Under the pieces are notes generated by a model, which was not told where the DNA came from, did not search any database, and worked only from the letters and a program-made list of their open reading frames with translations. Made by a program: the position numbers and the translations under genes. From Taishania sp045629585 (GTDB lineage: Bacteria > Bacteroidota > Bacteroidia > Flavobacteriales_D > Crocinitomicaceae), in assembly GCA_045629585.1 (NCBI GenBank), contig JAZQRM010000059.1, positions 1 through 64,000 of the forward strand: 64,000 nt of DNA, written 5' to 3'. Shown piece after piece: positions 45,792 through 54,613 of the stretch. Within the stretch, counting starts at the first letter, position 1. The number at the start of each line of letters is the position of its first letter.

Positions 45792-46586
45792 CTAATTCTT
45801 TTCAATTAATGCTGTTTTTATATTGTCGACCACAACATAATCGGGGTATTTCTTCATTGCTTCTTTGATTCCTTTGGGTGATCGGGCATTAAAGATAAGT
45901 ACCTCGAGCTTTTTATCTTGCAAAGTAGCAACTTCTTGTTTTGAAATAAAAGCATTTTTTACAAATACACCTTTCAATCGATGCGCATTGCTTATTACAA
46001 ATTCTAAATCAGCTTGGCTATCCATTTCATAATAAACTTTAATTCCATTTTGCAACAAGAACTCTGCAAAGGAACGATTTTTACAAATAAAACGATAATC
46101 AAATCCTTGTGCAACCTCCATAAAAATAGTTAACTGATGGATATAGGTCTGAAAATCTACATTTTGCCCGGTTGTTGCATTATATATTTTCAAATCGAAG
46201 AAAAAAGTCTGTCCCATTCCATAAGACAATATATAAGGGTTAAATTGTACGAGTTTCTCTTTATGTATAGACGTATAATTGGCCAATTTGAGTTCCTCCG
46301 TTGTATAATCACTTATACTCCCTGATTTAAGCGATGTCCTCGCCATATTATCATCGTGAAAAAGCCATAGTCTACCATCCTTATCCATCTGAACATCCAA
46401 TTCAACACCATCGCAACCAATATGGCTGAGTGCTAATTCTATCGATTCCATTGAATTATCAACAAAAATAGAATGCGGAACAGTCAAACCATTTCCAGCA
46501 TGACCAATTACCTTTACTTTTGAAAAAGTTTCCTTATTACAACCAAATAGTACGCCTAAAACTATGAAAATGTATTTAAAACGCAT
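45792..46586 (-). CDS. Glycerophosphodiester phosphodiesterase family lipoprotein
   Basis: A 264-residue protein with a short signal peptide ending in the lipobox-like VLFGC (Cys16), so probably a lipoprotein. The GDPD TIM-barrel shows VIGHAGNG (HAG instead of the usual HRG), SMESIELALSHIGCDGVELD then VQMDKDGRLWLFHDD, giving the ExD metal pair and catalytic histidine. The replaced arginine might alter substrate binding. It may hydrolyse lipid-derived glycerophosphodiesters. The start overlaps the end of the upstream gene by 11 bases. Confidence 0.82.
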   Translation of the reverse strand: MRFKYIFIVLGVLFGCNKETFSKVKVIGHAGNGLTVPHSIFVDNSMESIELALSHIGCDGVELDVQMDKDGRLWLFHDDNMARTSLKSGSISDYTTEELKLANYTSIHKEKLVQFNPYILSYGMGQTFFFDLKIYNATTGQNVDFQTYIHQLTIFMEVAQGFDYRFICKNRSFAEFLLQNGIKVYYEMDSQADLEFVISNAHRLKGVFVKNAFISKQEVATLQDKKLEVLIFNARSPKGIKEAMKKYPDYVVVDNIKTALIEKN

Positions 46587-47160
46587 AACGCACTCCTATT
46601 TCAGCTGAATAATTAAAGCTCCAATTACTTCTTCTTTGAGGGCTTTTCAGTAATTGTTCTGAAGAAGCACCAGCTAACAGGCGCGTACCCACTTTCCACT
46701 TCTTTCCATAATACATTTGTACTCCAGCGAAAAAATCATGGTATAACACCTTTGCTTTAGCGGCTTTATAATAGGTAAAACCAGCTAATGAATAGGTGAA
46801 AACTGGACCAAATATCCATCTTGTATCACGAATACAATCATAAGAAGCTCCAATATAAAACTGTGGTGCAAAACGTTGTTGAAATAGGGTTCGGTTAATT
46901 CCATAACCTATTCCAGCTCTATATTCGAATGATTTGTGGGAAAATACATATCCTAGTTGGTGATAGAGATCAAAACTAGAAAGAGTGATTTGCGATTCTA
47001 CCGCATGCATAAATTCTTTCTGTGTGGTCCTAAAATGACCATCCAAATAATAATAATCGGGCTGATTTTGAGAAAATCCAAGAGAAGCTCCAATGATTAG
47101 AGTCAAAAAGGGGTAATAAAAACGGGGGGGTATGTGATCCAGCATCCTACACATCTTCAT
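46576..47160 (-). CDS. Secreted hypothetical, probable outer-membrane beta-barrel protein
   Basis: About 194 residues from the ATG at 47160 (MKMCRMLDHIPPRFYYPFLT), with a signal peptide ending near GASLGFSQ. The remainder alternates hydrophobic and polar residues with many aromatic ends (GPVFTYSLAGFTYYKAAKAK; NYSAEIGVRYAF at the C-terminus), the pattern of an outer-membrane barrel with terminal Phe. Starts at 47154 or 47145 are equally possible; the longer reading to 47220 would overlap the Cys-rich gene. It overlaps the phosphodiesterase gene, so the pair is coupled. A run of seven C (47124-47130) lies in the signal region. Confidence 0.65.
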   Translation of the reverse strand: MKMCRMLDHIPPRFYYPFLTLIIGASLGFSQNQPDYYYLDGHFRTTQKEFMHAVESQITLSSFDLYHQLGYVFSHKSFEYRAGIGYGINRTLFQQRFAPQFYIGASYDCIRDTRWIFGPVFTYSLAGFTYYKAAKAKVLYHDFFAGVQMYYGKKWKVGTRLLAGASSEQLLKSPQRRSNWSFNYSAEIGVRYAF

Positions 47161-47188
47161 TTCTGGAAACAAAAATACAAAGAATGAC

Positions 47189-47332
47189 TTATAATTTGGG
47201 ACATTTTTTACAATGTACACCTTTCTTTTTATACTTTTTACAACATTCTTTTTTTTTGCTACATGAGCAATTTGAACATGTTAAAGCAAATATTTCTTCT
47301 TTTTCCTGACGAGGAGTTTCTTGTACCTTCAT
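47189..47332 (-). CDS. Cys-rich mini-protein (47 aa)
   Basis: A 47-residue frame starting MKVQETPRQEKEEIFALT and continuing CSNCSCSKKKECCKKYKKKG then VHCKKCPKL before TAA. Seven cysteines (19, 22, 24, 30, 31, 41, 44), about eleven lysines in the second half and no signal peptide suggest a cytoplasmic metal-binding peptide, metallothionein-like or zinc-ribbon-like; this is inferred from composition. It has one of the best promoters of the window (TTG-N21-TAACTTTG), which argues that it is a true gene. Similar Lys/Cys-rich tails occur in small unannotated Bacteroidota proteins as far as I recall. Confidence 0.75.
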   Translation of the reverse strand: MKVQETPRQEKEEIFALTCSNCSCSKKKECCKKYKKKGVHCKKCPKL

Positions 47333-47346
47333 CTTTATTTAGAATT

Positions 47347-47390
47347 ATTCCAAACAAAGTTAAACTTTTATTTATATTAATTCCAAACAA
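47347..47390. repeat. 11-bp direct repeat spaced 33 bp across the promoter
   Basis: ATTCCAAACAA occurs at 47347-47357 and again at 47380-47390. The spacing of 33 bases is three helical turns; one copy covers the -33 element and the other overlaps the -7 box and the predicted start of transcription of the Cys-rich gene. Candidate binding sites for a regulator. Confidence 0.55.
47355..47386 (-). promoter_or_regulatory. Promoter of the Cys-rich mini-gene (TTG-N21-TAACTTTG)
   Basis: TTG (47384-47386), 21 bases, TAACTTTG (47355-47362) on the minus strand: both elements and the spacing fit the consensus. Transcription start near 47350, leader of about 18 bases before ATG 47332. Confidence 0.75.
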
Positions 47391-47402
47391 GTGTGTTTTT
47401 TA

Positions 47403-48305
47403 TCAAAAAAATAATTGACTAGCTACACGATAGGTATTAGCATGGGCCTCTACCACTGTTTTTATATCAGGTGAATAACCTCCTCCCATGGTACAAACAA
47501 CAGGGATATGGAATTCCTTACAAAAAGACAAAACCATCAAGTCTCTTTCTTTACATTCATCTATACTTAAGGCTAAACGACCTAATTTATCACTTTTTAA
47601 AACATCTACCCCACTTTGAAAAAAGATAAACTCAGGTTGCACAAGTTGTTTCAACTCCATTAATTGTTTTTCGAGTACAGTTAGATAAGTTAAACCATTA
47701 CAATTGTCATCTAGTTCGACATCTCTAAAAGAACGTTCTTTTCGAAGAGGGTAGTTATTTTTTCCATGCATTGAAAAGGTGAAAACATTTTTTGAATCAC
47801 TAAAAATTTCTGCGGTTCCTTGCCCTTGATGTACGTCTAAATCAACAATCAACACCCTTTCAACCTTTTGATCATCTATTAAAGCCTGTGCAGCCACCGC
47901 TTGATCATTCAGCATACAAAATCCTTCCCCTTTATTCGAATACGCGTGATGAGTTCCTCCAGCTATGTTAAATGAAATCCCGTCTTCTAAAGCATAAAGG
48001 GCACATTTACGCGTTCCTTCCACCAAAGTCAATTCTCTTTCAACCAACTCCTTGTTATGCAGGAAACCTGTAATCCGCTGCTCTCTAGGAGACAAATTTA
48101 ACTGCATGAAATTAGCAACATATTCAGGGGCATGAACTGCTTGCAAATATTTGACATCACATAAATCAGGCTTAAAAAGTTGTTTTTCCTCAATCGTTCC
48201 CTCGTATAAAAGCTGGCGTGGCAACAAATCGTATTTCTGAATTGGAAATTTATGTCCTGTTGGCAGAGGGAAATAGTAATTATCGCTATAGGCGATTTTA
48301 AACAT
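47403..48305 (-). CDS. Histone deacetylase (HDAC/AcuC) family hydrolase
   Basis: A 300-residue zinc amidohydrolase of the class-II-like bacterial group. The active-site His pair is H119-H120 (GGTHHAYSNKGEGFCMLND), zinc ligands are D155/D157 and H159 in IVDLDVHQGQGTAEIF, and the later ligand lies in FFQSGVDVLKSDKLG. Members deacetylate small acetylated amines or lysine side chains; the bacterial substrate is usually unknown. It is 23 bases downstream of the SiaB-like gene and on the same strand as the giant adhesin gene, possibly one transcript. Confidence 0.9.
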   Translation of the reverse strand: MFKIAYSDNYYFPLPTGHKFPIQKYDLLPRQLLYEGTIEEKQLFKPDLCDVKYLQAVHAPEYVANFMQLNLSPREQRITGFLHNKELVERELTLVEGTRKCALYALEDGISFNIAGGTHHAYSNKGEGFCMLNDQAVAAQALIDDQKVERVLIVDLDVHQGQGTAEIFSDSKNVFTFSMHGKNNYPLRKERSFRDVELDDNCNGLTYLTVLEKQLMELKQLVQPEFIFFQSGVDVLKSDKLGRLALSIDECKERDLMVLSFCKEFHIPVVCTMGGGYSPDIKTVVEAHANTYRVASQLFF

Positions 48306-48328
48306 GTTCCATATTTTTTGAAGCGAAT

Positions 48329-48892
48329 TTATTTATTGCGGTTTATTTGAAGTTCCACAACAAGTATAGGCTCATCACTTGGAAAGAAGATACTGTACTC
48401 AATTGGATTTTTAGAGTGTTTTCTCATTGCGACAAACCCCAATCCGGAGTGACTTTCAGTCAACAACAACCCTTCTTTCAGGTATTTATTATATAATCGA
48501 TTTAATTCGACCTCATCATGATTATTTAGGTTTCCAATAAAATTTATGGCTGTATTCTTACTTTCAGGTTTTATAAATCCTCCCAAAATCAATTTATAAT
48601 TCATTGGATTTTTAGCCAATATAATAAAAGAATCTGTACTCGATTCTTGTCTTAAATCACCCGATAAAAGAATATTCTGTACCCCTTCAACGAGAATAGA
48701 AAAAAGCCGTCTAATTACGGCCTTTTTATCTCCATACTTTAGTACATCTCCATCCAATCGCAAAGCTAGTGCAAGAATTAGCTCGTCATCTACTTTACCG
48801 CAATGATTAAAAACAATGGTATAATTTAATTCTTCTCTATAAATTGAATAATAGGATTCATAGAGATTTGTCAATTTATTTTTTTGTTCCAA
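48329..48892 (-). CDS. SiaB-family (DUF6272) protein kinase-like protein
   Basis: A 187-residue soluble protein. It resembles the SiaB/DUF6272 group: an N-terminal helical part (NLYESYYSIYREELNYTIVF), IRRLFSILVEGVQNILLSGD, then a GHKL-like end GLLLTESHSGLGFVAMRK, where an N-box-like asparagine (EGVQN) and glycine loop can be seen. In Pseudomonas, SiaB phosphorylates SiaC to control c-di-GMP and aggregation. No SiaC (DUF1987) gene is in the window. It starts 5 bases after the stop of the adhesin gene, which suggests a link between this regulator and surface adhesion. Assignment from memory of the family pattern. Confidence 0.6.
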   Translation of the reverse strand: MEQKNKLTNLYESYYSIYREELNYTIVFNHCGKVDDELILALALRLDGDVLKYGDKKAVIRRLFSILVEGVQNILLSGDLRQESSTDSFIILAKNPMNYKLILGGFIKPESKNTAINFIGNLNNHDEVELNRLYNKYLKEGLLLTESHSGLGFVAMRKHSKNPIEYSIFFPSDEPILVVELQINRNK

Positions 48893-48897
48893 AACTT

Positions 48898-51800
48898 TTA
48901 TTTTTTAGAATCTACAATTGTAACAAATCCATGAAATTTATCTCCTTTCTCGGTTTGAACCATGTAGGTATAAACTCCATCCATGACAGGTTTACCGTGT
49001 TTATCTTTTCCGTTCCATTCATTTTTATAATTCTCTGTTTCGAATACAATATTCCCCCAACGATCTAATATTAATACATAAGTATTAGGTAAAACCGGTC
49101 CTAAATCAAAGAAATCATTAACCCCATCTCCATTTGCCGTGATAACATTCGGTATTTGTAAATCTGCAAAAACTACAACTTCGATGGAATCCCTTAGTAC
49201 GCAACCGTCTGCACTCACTGCGGTCACTACCACAGTTACATATCCACCAGCTGTAAATACTGAATCAATTTGATCCAATCCTGTATTGTAATTAACTTCT
49301 CCAATAGACCAAGAGTGTCCACCAAGCAAGACGGAACTTTCTGCCGTAAAAACAATTGGCGTATTTATGATCGCAGGAGCGGGAAGATAAGAAATTGCTA
49401 AATCTGGTAAATCTGGTGCAGCTACTCCAAAACTTGCACTAGCTTCACAACCATTAGCATCCGTTACTACGACGCTATAGGTTCCTCCCACAAGATTTAT
49501 CACATCAATTGTTGTTGCTCCATTACTCCACAAATAAGTGTATGGTTGTGTACCATTAGCAACTGAAACACCTGTTATCGAACCTCCAGTTAAACACGTT
49601 TGAGCTGTAATTGCTACTGCAGGTGAAATGATCGGTATCTGCGGTGCTATTAAAACAAACGAATCTTCCAGTGTACAGCCTTGATTATCCGTCACCCTTA
49701 GAGAATAAACACCTGGATCCACATCAGTGAGGTATTGTGAGGTATTGTTAGTTGTTGTCCATAGATACGTGTAAGGTGCTTGACCTCCAGTGACTTGATA
49801 CCCAACAACTCCCCCTCCGTCCAAACAAGTTGGTTGATTTACGGTCGGATTTATCGCGTAACGCGGGAAATCAGGTCCAGTTATTTGAACTACCTCCGAG
49901 ATTACTTCACACGAATTTTCATCGCGCACCGTTAAAGTATAAAAACCGGGAATAGCATTATTTAAAGTAGTGGAATTGGTTTGAACTACATTCACGCCGT
50001 TATTAAACGAATACGTGTAAGGTCCTTGTCCACCCGCGATGACCCAACCAGATATTTGCCCTAAGACGTCACATGTTGCGTTTCTTACTGCTACTGTTCC
50101 TGTCAAAGTCATTTCAGGTATTTCAGTTATGGTGTAGTCACGTGTTACAATACACCCACTTGCATCTACCACACGTAAGGTATAAACACCAGCTAAGGTA
50201 CTTGTTAGATTATAAGGTGCAGTAACTGTTGTTCCTTCCCAAGAAACTGTATATGGAGCTGTTCCTCCGGTAATTGAAACATCCGTAATCATCCCCGGTC
50301 GATTACAAGTTATTTCGACTGCAGTCCCATCTCCTAAAATAGGGCTATTCACATTTCCGACCTCCAAAGCGTCTGATTGTGCACTACAACCATTTACGTC
50401 AGTTACTGTTAGTACATATCCGCCTGCTGCTGTAACGTCCAAATCTAGAGACGTACTATTTACACCATTCCACGCATATACAAAAGGAGCTGTTCCTCCG
50501 CTCACCGTAACCCCTGCTATCCGACCTGTACCAGTACATAGAACTGGTGTTACAACAGCGTTGGTGGTAATAATACTTGGATCAGTTAATCTGTCAATTA
50601 CTATTTCATTTGAAATAGTTGAACATCCTAATGCATCAGTAACAGTAACCGTATAATTCCCTGCCGCCAACGAGGCATTATTTCCAATCGTCTCGCCATC
50701 TGACCAAGTCAAAGTATATGGTGCGACACCTTCTGTAACAGCTGTAACACTTGCTGAACCAAGAGTATTACATGATTGATGAGTCAAAACGCTTAAACCA
50801 TTAATCTGCGGCAAATTCACCTGGTTTACATCGTATGGTCCGCTTGTCACCACACAACCATTCGCATCTGCTACTCGTAAAGTATACGAACCAGGAGTCG
50901 CTGTAGCGTAATTAAGACCTGCTGACGGACTTAAGTTATACGTGTAAATGTAAGGAGCTACTCCACCTGATACAGACAACCCCGTAATGCTACCATTTCC
51001 ATTACAGGAAATAGGTGTTATAATCGCTGTTCCACCAATGATGGGCGCATCTGGATTAACAAGAGAATAAGTATTTGAACTTGCAGAACATCCATTTGCA
51101 TCTGTCACGACTAAGGTATAATCACCTGCGGGTATTGAAGTTAAGTCAATCCCTGTTCCACCACCAGTCCAAGCATAAGTTAGAGTACCTACACCTCCAT
51201 TAACGGATAAACCAGTAATTGCCCCTCCTTGCAAACATGTTGGCTGCACAATTGTTGGAGTCCCTATAATCTGAGGTTCTGATTGATTTCCTATTGCTAT
51301 TGTATTTGATTGAATGGAGCAACCATTTGCGTCAGTTGCTGTCAAAACATATGTTCCTACTGGAGCATTTGATAATGTACTTGTTGTTTGTGTAGAATTT
51401 GACCAAGAGAAATTTAATCCTGTTGGAGGTATAAAAGTAAATCCAGAAATAGATCCACCTGAATTACACGTTGCATCAACAACGGTTGGAGTACCACTGA
51501 TTGAAGGTCCAGGTATATTGGAAATCGTATAAGGTCCGAATGTACTAATACAACCATTGTTATCTGTAACAACAAAAGTGTATGAACCTGCAGATAAAGA
51601 CTGATTTAAACTCGTTACGGCATTTCCATTTAAAGTAATACTTTGTACTCCACTTGGAGCATTGACAACCATTCCATTCACCCCTCCTAATCCATTACAA
51701 TTCTGAGGTGTTATCGTTGGCGCTGTTGTCAGTGTTGGACCAGAGATACCAACTAGTTCATAAGGTCCTGCTTGTGTAGCGCATCCACCAGGAGAAGTAA

Positions 51801-53961
51801 CTGTCAAAGTATATGATCCCGCTGCAACATTTGTTAGATTTAAAGTATTTGCGCCATTTGACCAGCTGTAAGTCAAATTTGCACCACCAGAAACATTCAA
51901 ACCTGTTATGCTCCCTCCACCAACGCAAGAAGGTTGAGTAATTGTGGGAGTTCCTGATATTATTACATTGGGAACAACAGTAACGGTTACCGGAATTCTA
52001 TAATTACCTGGACATACCCTTACGTAGTATGTTTTAGTTGCTGTTAATACGGGTGTTGTATAAGTTGCTTGATTGGATAAACTAACGGTTGAAGATACGG
52101 TCTCATACCAATTAAAGCTAACTCCACCTGGATTTTGACCAACAATTTCAGCTCTCAAAGATGCTGTTTGACCAGCACAGATAGTAACTGGACTAACCCT
52201 AACGTTATATATTGGATCAACTGGAGCTATATACCCAGCACTTCCATTTGTCGCTCCATTAGTCGGCATCACATTCGCGAAATAAACAGTTGGGGTTGCA
52301 TTACTTATTTGGCGCGTCGCAATACCTGCGTTTCCACCTTGAATATTTGTACTGGCAGCAGTTCCTGTAGCCAACGAAATCAAGCCTCCTTGCCCAGCTC
52401 CACCAGGACCTGCTAACTCATCTAATGGAGAGGTTCCTGATTTGCGAAACTTATAGTCCCCACCATTTCCTCCTTTTACATCAAGGGTTAGAGTAGCGGG
52501 AATAGGAGACATATTTTTTATTACGATAGATCCGCCGCCGCCGCCGCCGCCTGCTCCATCATTTCCAAGCTTATTAGATGAAGGAAAATTTGTACGGTTG
52601 GTTGGATTAGATGATTGTCCATCAGCACCGCGTGCTGATATTACCCCCGTCCCAGTAATTTCACCATAAGCTAGTACAAAAACAATACCTCCACCGTTTC
52701 CACCTGAACCACCTTGATCAGAGTCTTGGTTAGCAGCACCACCCCCTCCACCAAAGAACACACGTCCTCTTTCATAAGGAAGAGGTTCACCTCCGTATCC
52801 ACCATTTTCTTTTCGCTTAGCTCCATTCCACGCTGTTGAATTAGGTCCATAAGTTACCGGGGATGTATTATTGAAAAATGCGGAAGGATCTGCATCCCAA
52901 GGATATGTCCTATCTTTTGCAGCGGCTGCACTATGTCCACCTCGTCCACCACCAGCTGCGTTAGCTGGCCAAAAATCAACTATTGGGTTTCTTTCTCGAT
53001 TCCAAGCAGTCACCATATTTGCGGGTGCTGTTGCAGGGGTGTATGGTAAAACACCGCGACCTCTATAAACGAAAGTTCCAGCTTGAGCGACGTTAGATCC
53101 GCCACCACCACCGCCACTTTCGATTCCACCGCCGCCGCCACCATTCATAACACCAGATCGACCTCTATGACATACAAATCCAAGTTGTTTATAATCATTT
53201 GTATCTCCAAAAATACTTTCGCCTTGATAACTTGCTGAAATATGTAGCGATGCAATAAACCCATCTCCTGCTCCTATTTGATTGGTATGAGGAGGGTTGT
53301 GGCTATCAATACCATTATTTCGTATCGCTAAACCACCTCTGTAGCCCAATCCATTGGCATTAATTGCACTATTCGTTCCTGTGTTTACAGAGAAAGTACT
53401 GTCCACCTCTACAGCAACAATACCACCTGTTTGTCCATTCCATGGAGTGGCTGTGATCTGTCCACCGGCATTAATTGTAAGTCGATTGTACCTAGGTACT
53501 TTGACAACTTGAATTTTTTTATTTGCTTTATACGTATTCTGCACACCACAATTTAACGTTATAGTTGTAGCATTTCCAACTACACGCACTTCAGCAAACT
53601 CATGCTTTCCGACATCCTTATATTGCCCCAATATTCCATATAAATATCCATGTAACAAATTTTCATTGGCTGGAACTGTTGTTACTTCACCTGAGGAATA
53701 TTGTGCATTCCACCAATTATAATTTAAAGCAAATTCAGCACCTGCCATTTGAATAATCAACACATAGTCACCACTGGATAGACCAGCAGTATTTTCTAAA
53801 GTAATGTTTGTTGCTCCTGGATCTATATCATTCGTAACTCTGTAATATTGATTTACAGTTTGAACAGAATTAACTATAACATTTCCATTCTTTCCGCGCT
53901 GAGCCCAAGATTGAAAAGTAGTAGTACATAAAATAAGCAATAACAATATGCTCTTATTCAT
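48898..53961 (-). CDS. Giant SprB-repeat surface adhesin with gliding-motility/T9SS type B C-terminus
   Basis: A 1687-residue secreted protein: signal peptide (1-20, ending SWAQ); an N-terminal domain containing glycine-rich clusters (about 270-560, such as GGGGGGIESGGGGGGSN); an Ig-like stretch with paired cysteines (about 600-660); eleven SprB-type repeats of about 77 residues (about 665-1517; typical PYTYLWSNGATT then GTYSVVVTDANGC); a PKD-like segment; and a C-terminal sorting domain (IPNVITANGDGVNDFFDLGP ... WNGKDKHGKPVMDGVYTYM). Such proteins are exported by the type IX system and mediate adhesion or gliding. Genes for a SiaB-like protein and an HDAC-family enzyme follow at 5 and 23 bases. 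Confidence 0.92.
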   Translation of the reverse strand: MNKSILLLLILCTTTFQSWAQRGKNGNVIVNSVQTVNQYYRVTNDIDPGATNITLENTAGLSSGDYVLIIQMAGAEFALNYNWWNAQYSSGEVTTVPANENLLHGYLYGILGQYKDVGKHEFAEVRVVGNATTITLNCGVQNTYKANKKIQVVKVPRYNRLTINAGGQITATPWNGQTGGIVAVEVDSTFSVNTGTNSAINANGLGYRGGLAIRNNGIDSHNPPHTNQIGAGDGFIASLHISASYQGESIFGDTNDYKQLGFVCHRGRSGVMNGGGGGGIESGGGGGGSNVAQAGTFVYRGRGVLPYTPATAPANMVTAWNRERNPIVDFWPANAAGGGRGGHSAAAAKDRTYPWDADPSAFFNNTSPVTYGPNSTAWNGAKRKENGGYGGEPLPYERGRVFFGGGGGAANQDSDQGGSGGNGGGIVFVLAYGEITGTGVISARGADGQSSNPTNRTNFPSSNKLGNDGAGGGGGGGSIVIKNMSPIPATLTLDVKGGNGGDYKFRKSGTSPLDELAGPGGAGQGGLISLATGTAASTNIQGGNAGIATRQISNATPTVYFANVMPTNGATNGSAGYIAPVDPIYNVRVSPVTICAGQTASLRAEIVGQNPGGVSFNWYETVSSTVSLSNQATYTTPVLTATKTYYVRVCPGNYRIPVTVTVVPNVIISGTPTITQPSCVGGGSITGLNVSGGANLTYSWSNGANTLNLTNVAAGSYTLTVTSPGGCATQAGPYELVGISGPTLTTAPTITPQNCNGLGGVNGMVVNAPSGVQSITLNGNAVTSLNQSLSAGSYTFVVTDNNGCISTFGPYTISNIPGPSISGTPTVVDATCNSGGSISGFTFIPPTGLNFSWSNSTQTTSTLSNAPVGTYVLTATDANGCSIQSNTIAIGNQSEPQIIGTPTIVQPTCLQGGAITGLSVNGGVGTLTYAWTGGGTGIDLTSIPAGDYTLVVTDANGCSASSNTYSLVNPDAPIIGGTAIITPISCNGNGSITGLSVSGGVAPYIYTYNLSPSAGLNYATATPGSYTLRVADANGCVVTSGPYDVNQVNLPQINGLSVLTHQSCNTLGSASVTAVTEGVAPYTLTWSDGETIGNNASLAAGNYTVTVTDALGCSTISNEIVIDRLTDPSIITTNAVVTPVLCTGTGRIAGVTVSGGTAPFVYAWNGVNSTSLDLDVTAAGGYVLTVTDVNGCSAQSDALEVGNVNSPILGDGTAVEITCNRPGMITDVSITGGTAPYTVSWEGTTVTAPYNLTSTLAGVYTLRVVDASGCIVTRDYTITEIPEMTLTGTVAVRNATCDVLGQISGWVIAGGQGPYTYSFNNGVNVVQTNSTTLNNAIPGFYTLTVRDENSCEVISEVVQITGPDFPRYAINPTVNQPTCLDGGGVVGYQVTGGQAPYTYLWTTTNNTSQYLTDVDPGVYSLRVTDNQGCTLEDSFVLIAPQIPIISPAVAITAQTCLTGGSITGVSVANGTQPYTYLWSNGATTIDVINLVGGTYSVVVTDANGCEASASFGVAAPDLPDLAISYLPAPAIINTPIVFTAESSVLLGGHSWSIGEVNYNTGLDQIDSVFTAGGYVTVVVTAVSADGCVLRDSIEVVVFADLQIPNVITANGDGVNDFFDLGPVLPNTYVLILDRWGNIVFETENYKNEWNGKDKHGKPVMDGVYTYMVQTEKGDKFHGFVTIVDSKK
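49410..51965 (-). repeat. Eleven tandem SprB-type modules (about 232 bp each)
   Basis: Protein-level repeats with the frame 'C-x2-GxITGxxVxGGxxPYxYxW...AGxYTLxVTDxNGC'. Each has one Cys near its start and one near the end, compatible with an intra-module disulfide. The DNA copies have diverged, so they are old rather than recent duplications. Module boundaries are approximate. Confidence 0.85.
52532..52549. repeat. (CCG)6 microsatellite in the adhesin gene
   Basis: Six CCG units in an AT-rich genome, coding on the minus strand for a run of glycines (GGGGGG). Slippage would change only the number of glycines. Confidence 0.9.
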
Positions 53962-54023
53962 AGTATTCTTATGTTAGTTTCGTAATAGTAGACGATGTAA
54001 ATATCTAAAATGTTTATTAATAA

Positions 54024-54512
54024 TTAAAATTTTTCATTAATTTCTATCAACACCATACCTACAGCTGGACAAATATCTAAGTTTTTGATAGTTAGATCAA
54101 CAATCTGAAACATATTCTTTCGATCTGTATGCGGATACTCACGACAAGCTAAAGGCCTATGTTCATAAACACGACACGTATTATCGTCATCTAAAAAAGT
54201 ACATGGACTTGATTGCAGAACATAATCTTTGTCCTCATCTATTTTAAGATAATCTTTTATAAAATTATTTTCAGTCATGCGCAAATATTTAGCCAATCTC
54301 TTTATATCAACATCTCTAAAAATTGGACTTGTTGTTTTACAGCAATTTGCACATTTCAAGCAATCCATCTTTTGAAAAACTGCATGATGTATCGGATGTA
54401 TCAATTCATCTAACTTTTTACTCTTCTTTTTAGCGCCTGTTTTAAACTTTTTAGCGATTTCAATTTTGTTATTTGCAACCTCTTCTAAAAGCTGACTATA
54501 TGCTTTATCCAT
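54024..54512 (-). CDS. YkgJ family cysteine cluster protein
   Basis: A 162-residue protein with the YkgJ metal-cluster pattern: KMDCLKCANCCKTTSPIF, then SPCTFLDDDNTCRVYEHRPLACREYP and a last cysteine in LDICPAVG. The eight cysteines probably bind zinc or an Fe-S cluster. Function is not known for the family. The N-terminal 50 residues are helical and lysine-rich. A perfect -7 box ends 4 bases before the ATG, so the transcript may be leaderless. Divergent from the flavoprotein gene. Confidence 0.88.
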   Translation of the reverse strand: MDKAYSQLLEEVANNKIEIAKKFKTGAKKKSKKLDELIHPIHHAVFQKMDCLKCANCCKTTSPIFRDVDIKRLAKYLRMTENNFIKDYLKIDEDKDYVLQSSPCTFLDDDNTCRVYEHRPLACREYPHTDRKNMFQIVDLTIKNLDICPAVGMVLIEINEKF

Positions 54513-54516
54513 CCTG

Positions 54517-54524
54517 CAAAATTA
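54517..54524 (-). promoter_or_regulatory. -7 box TAATTTTG of the ykgJ-like gene
   Basis: Full TAnnTTTG match, ending 4 bases before the start codon; predicted transcription start at the ATG itself. No -33 TTG. Confidence 0.4.
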
Positions 54525-54613
54525 AATGGAATTAATATAAATCCTTGATTCCTTCCACGAATATTCTTATCAAAAGAAAAGAATTACCTATTTTTAAGCA
54601 GATTTTGTCAAAT

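Noticed and set aside
47161..47220. A longer start for the barrel protein at 46576
   Set aside because: It would overlap the Cys-rich gene and displace the signal peptide.
49410..51965. CRISPR-like array in the repeat region
   Set aside because: The repeats are about 232 bp, diverged, in frame and encode SprB modules.
54545..54613. A 23-residue N-terminal extension of the flavoprotein from a TTG
   Set aside because: The FAD-binding strand starts directly after the ATG at 54614, as in all relatives of the fold; the extension has no features.
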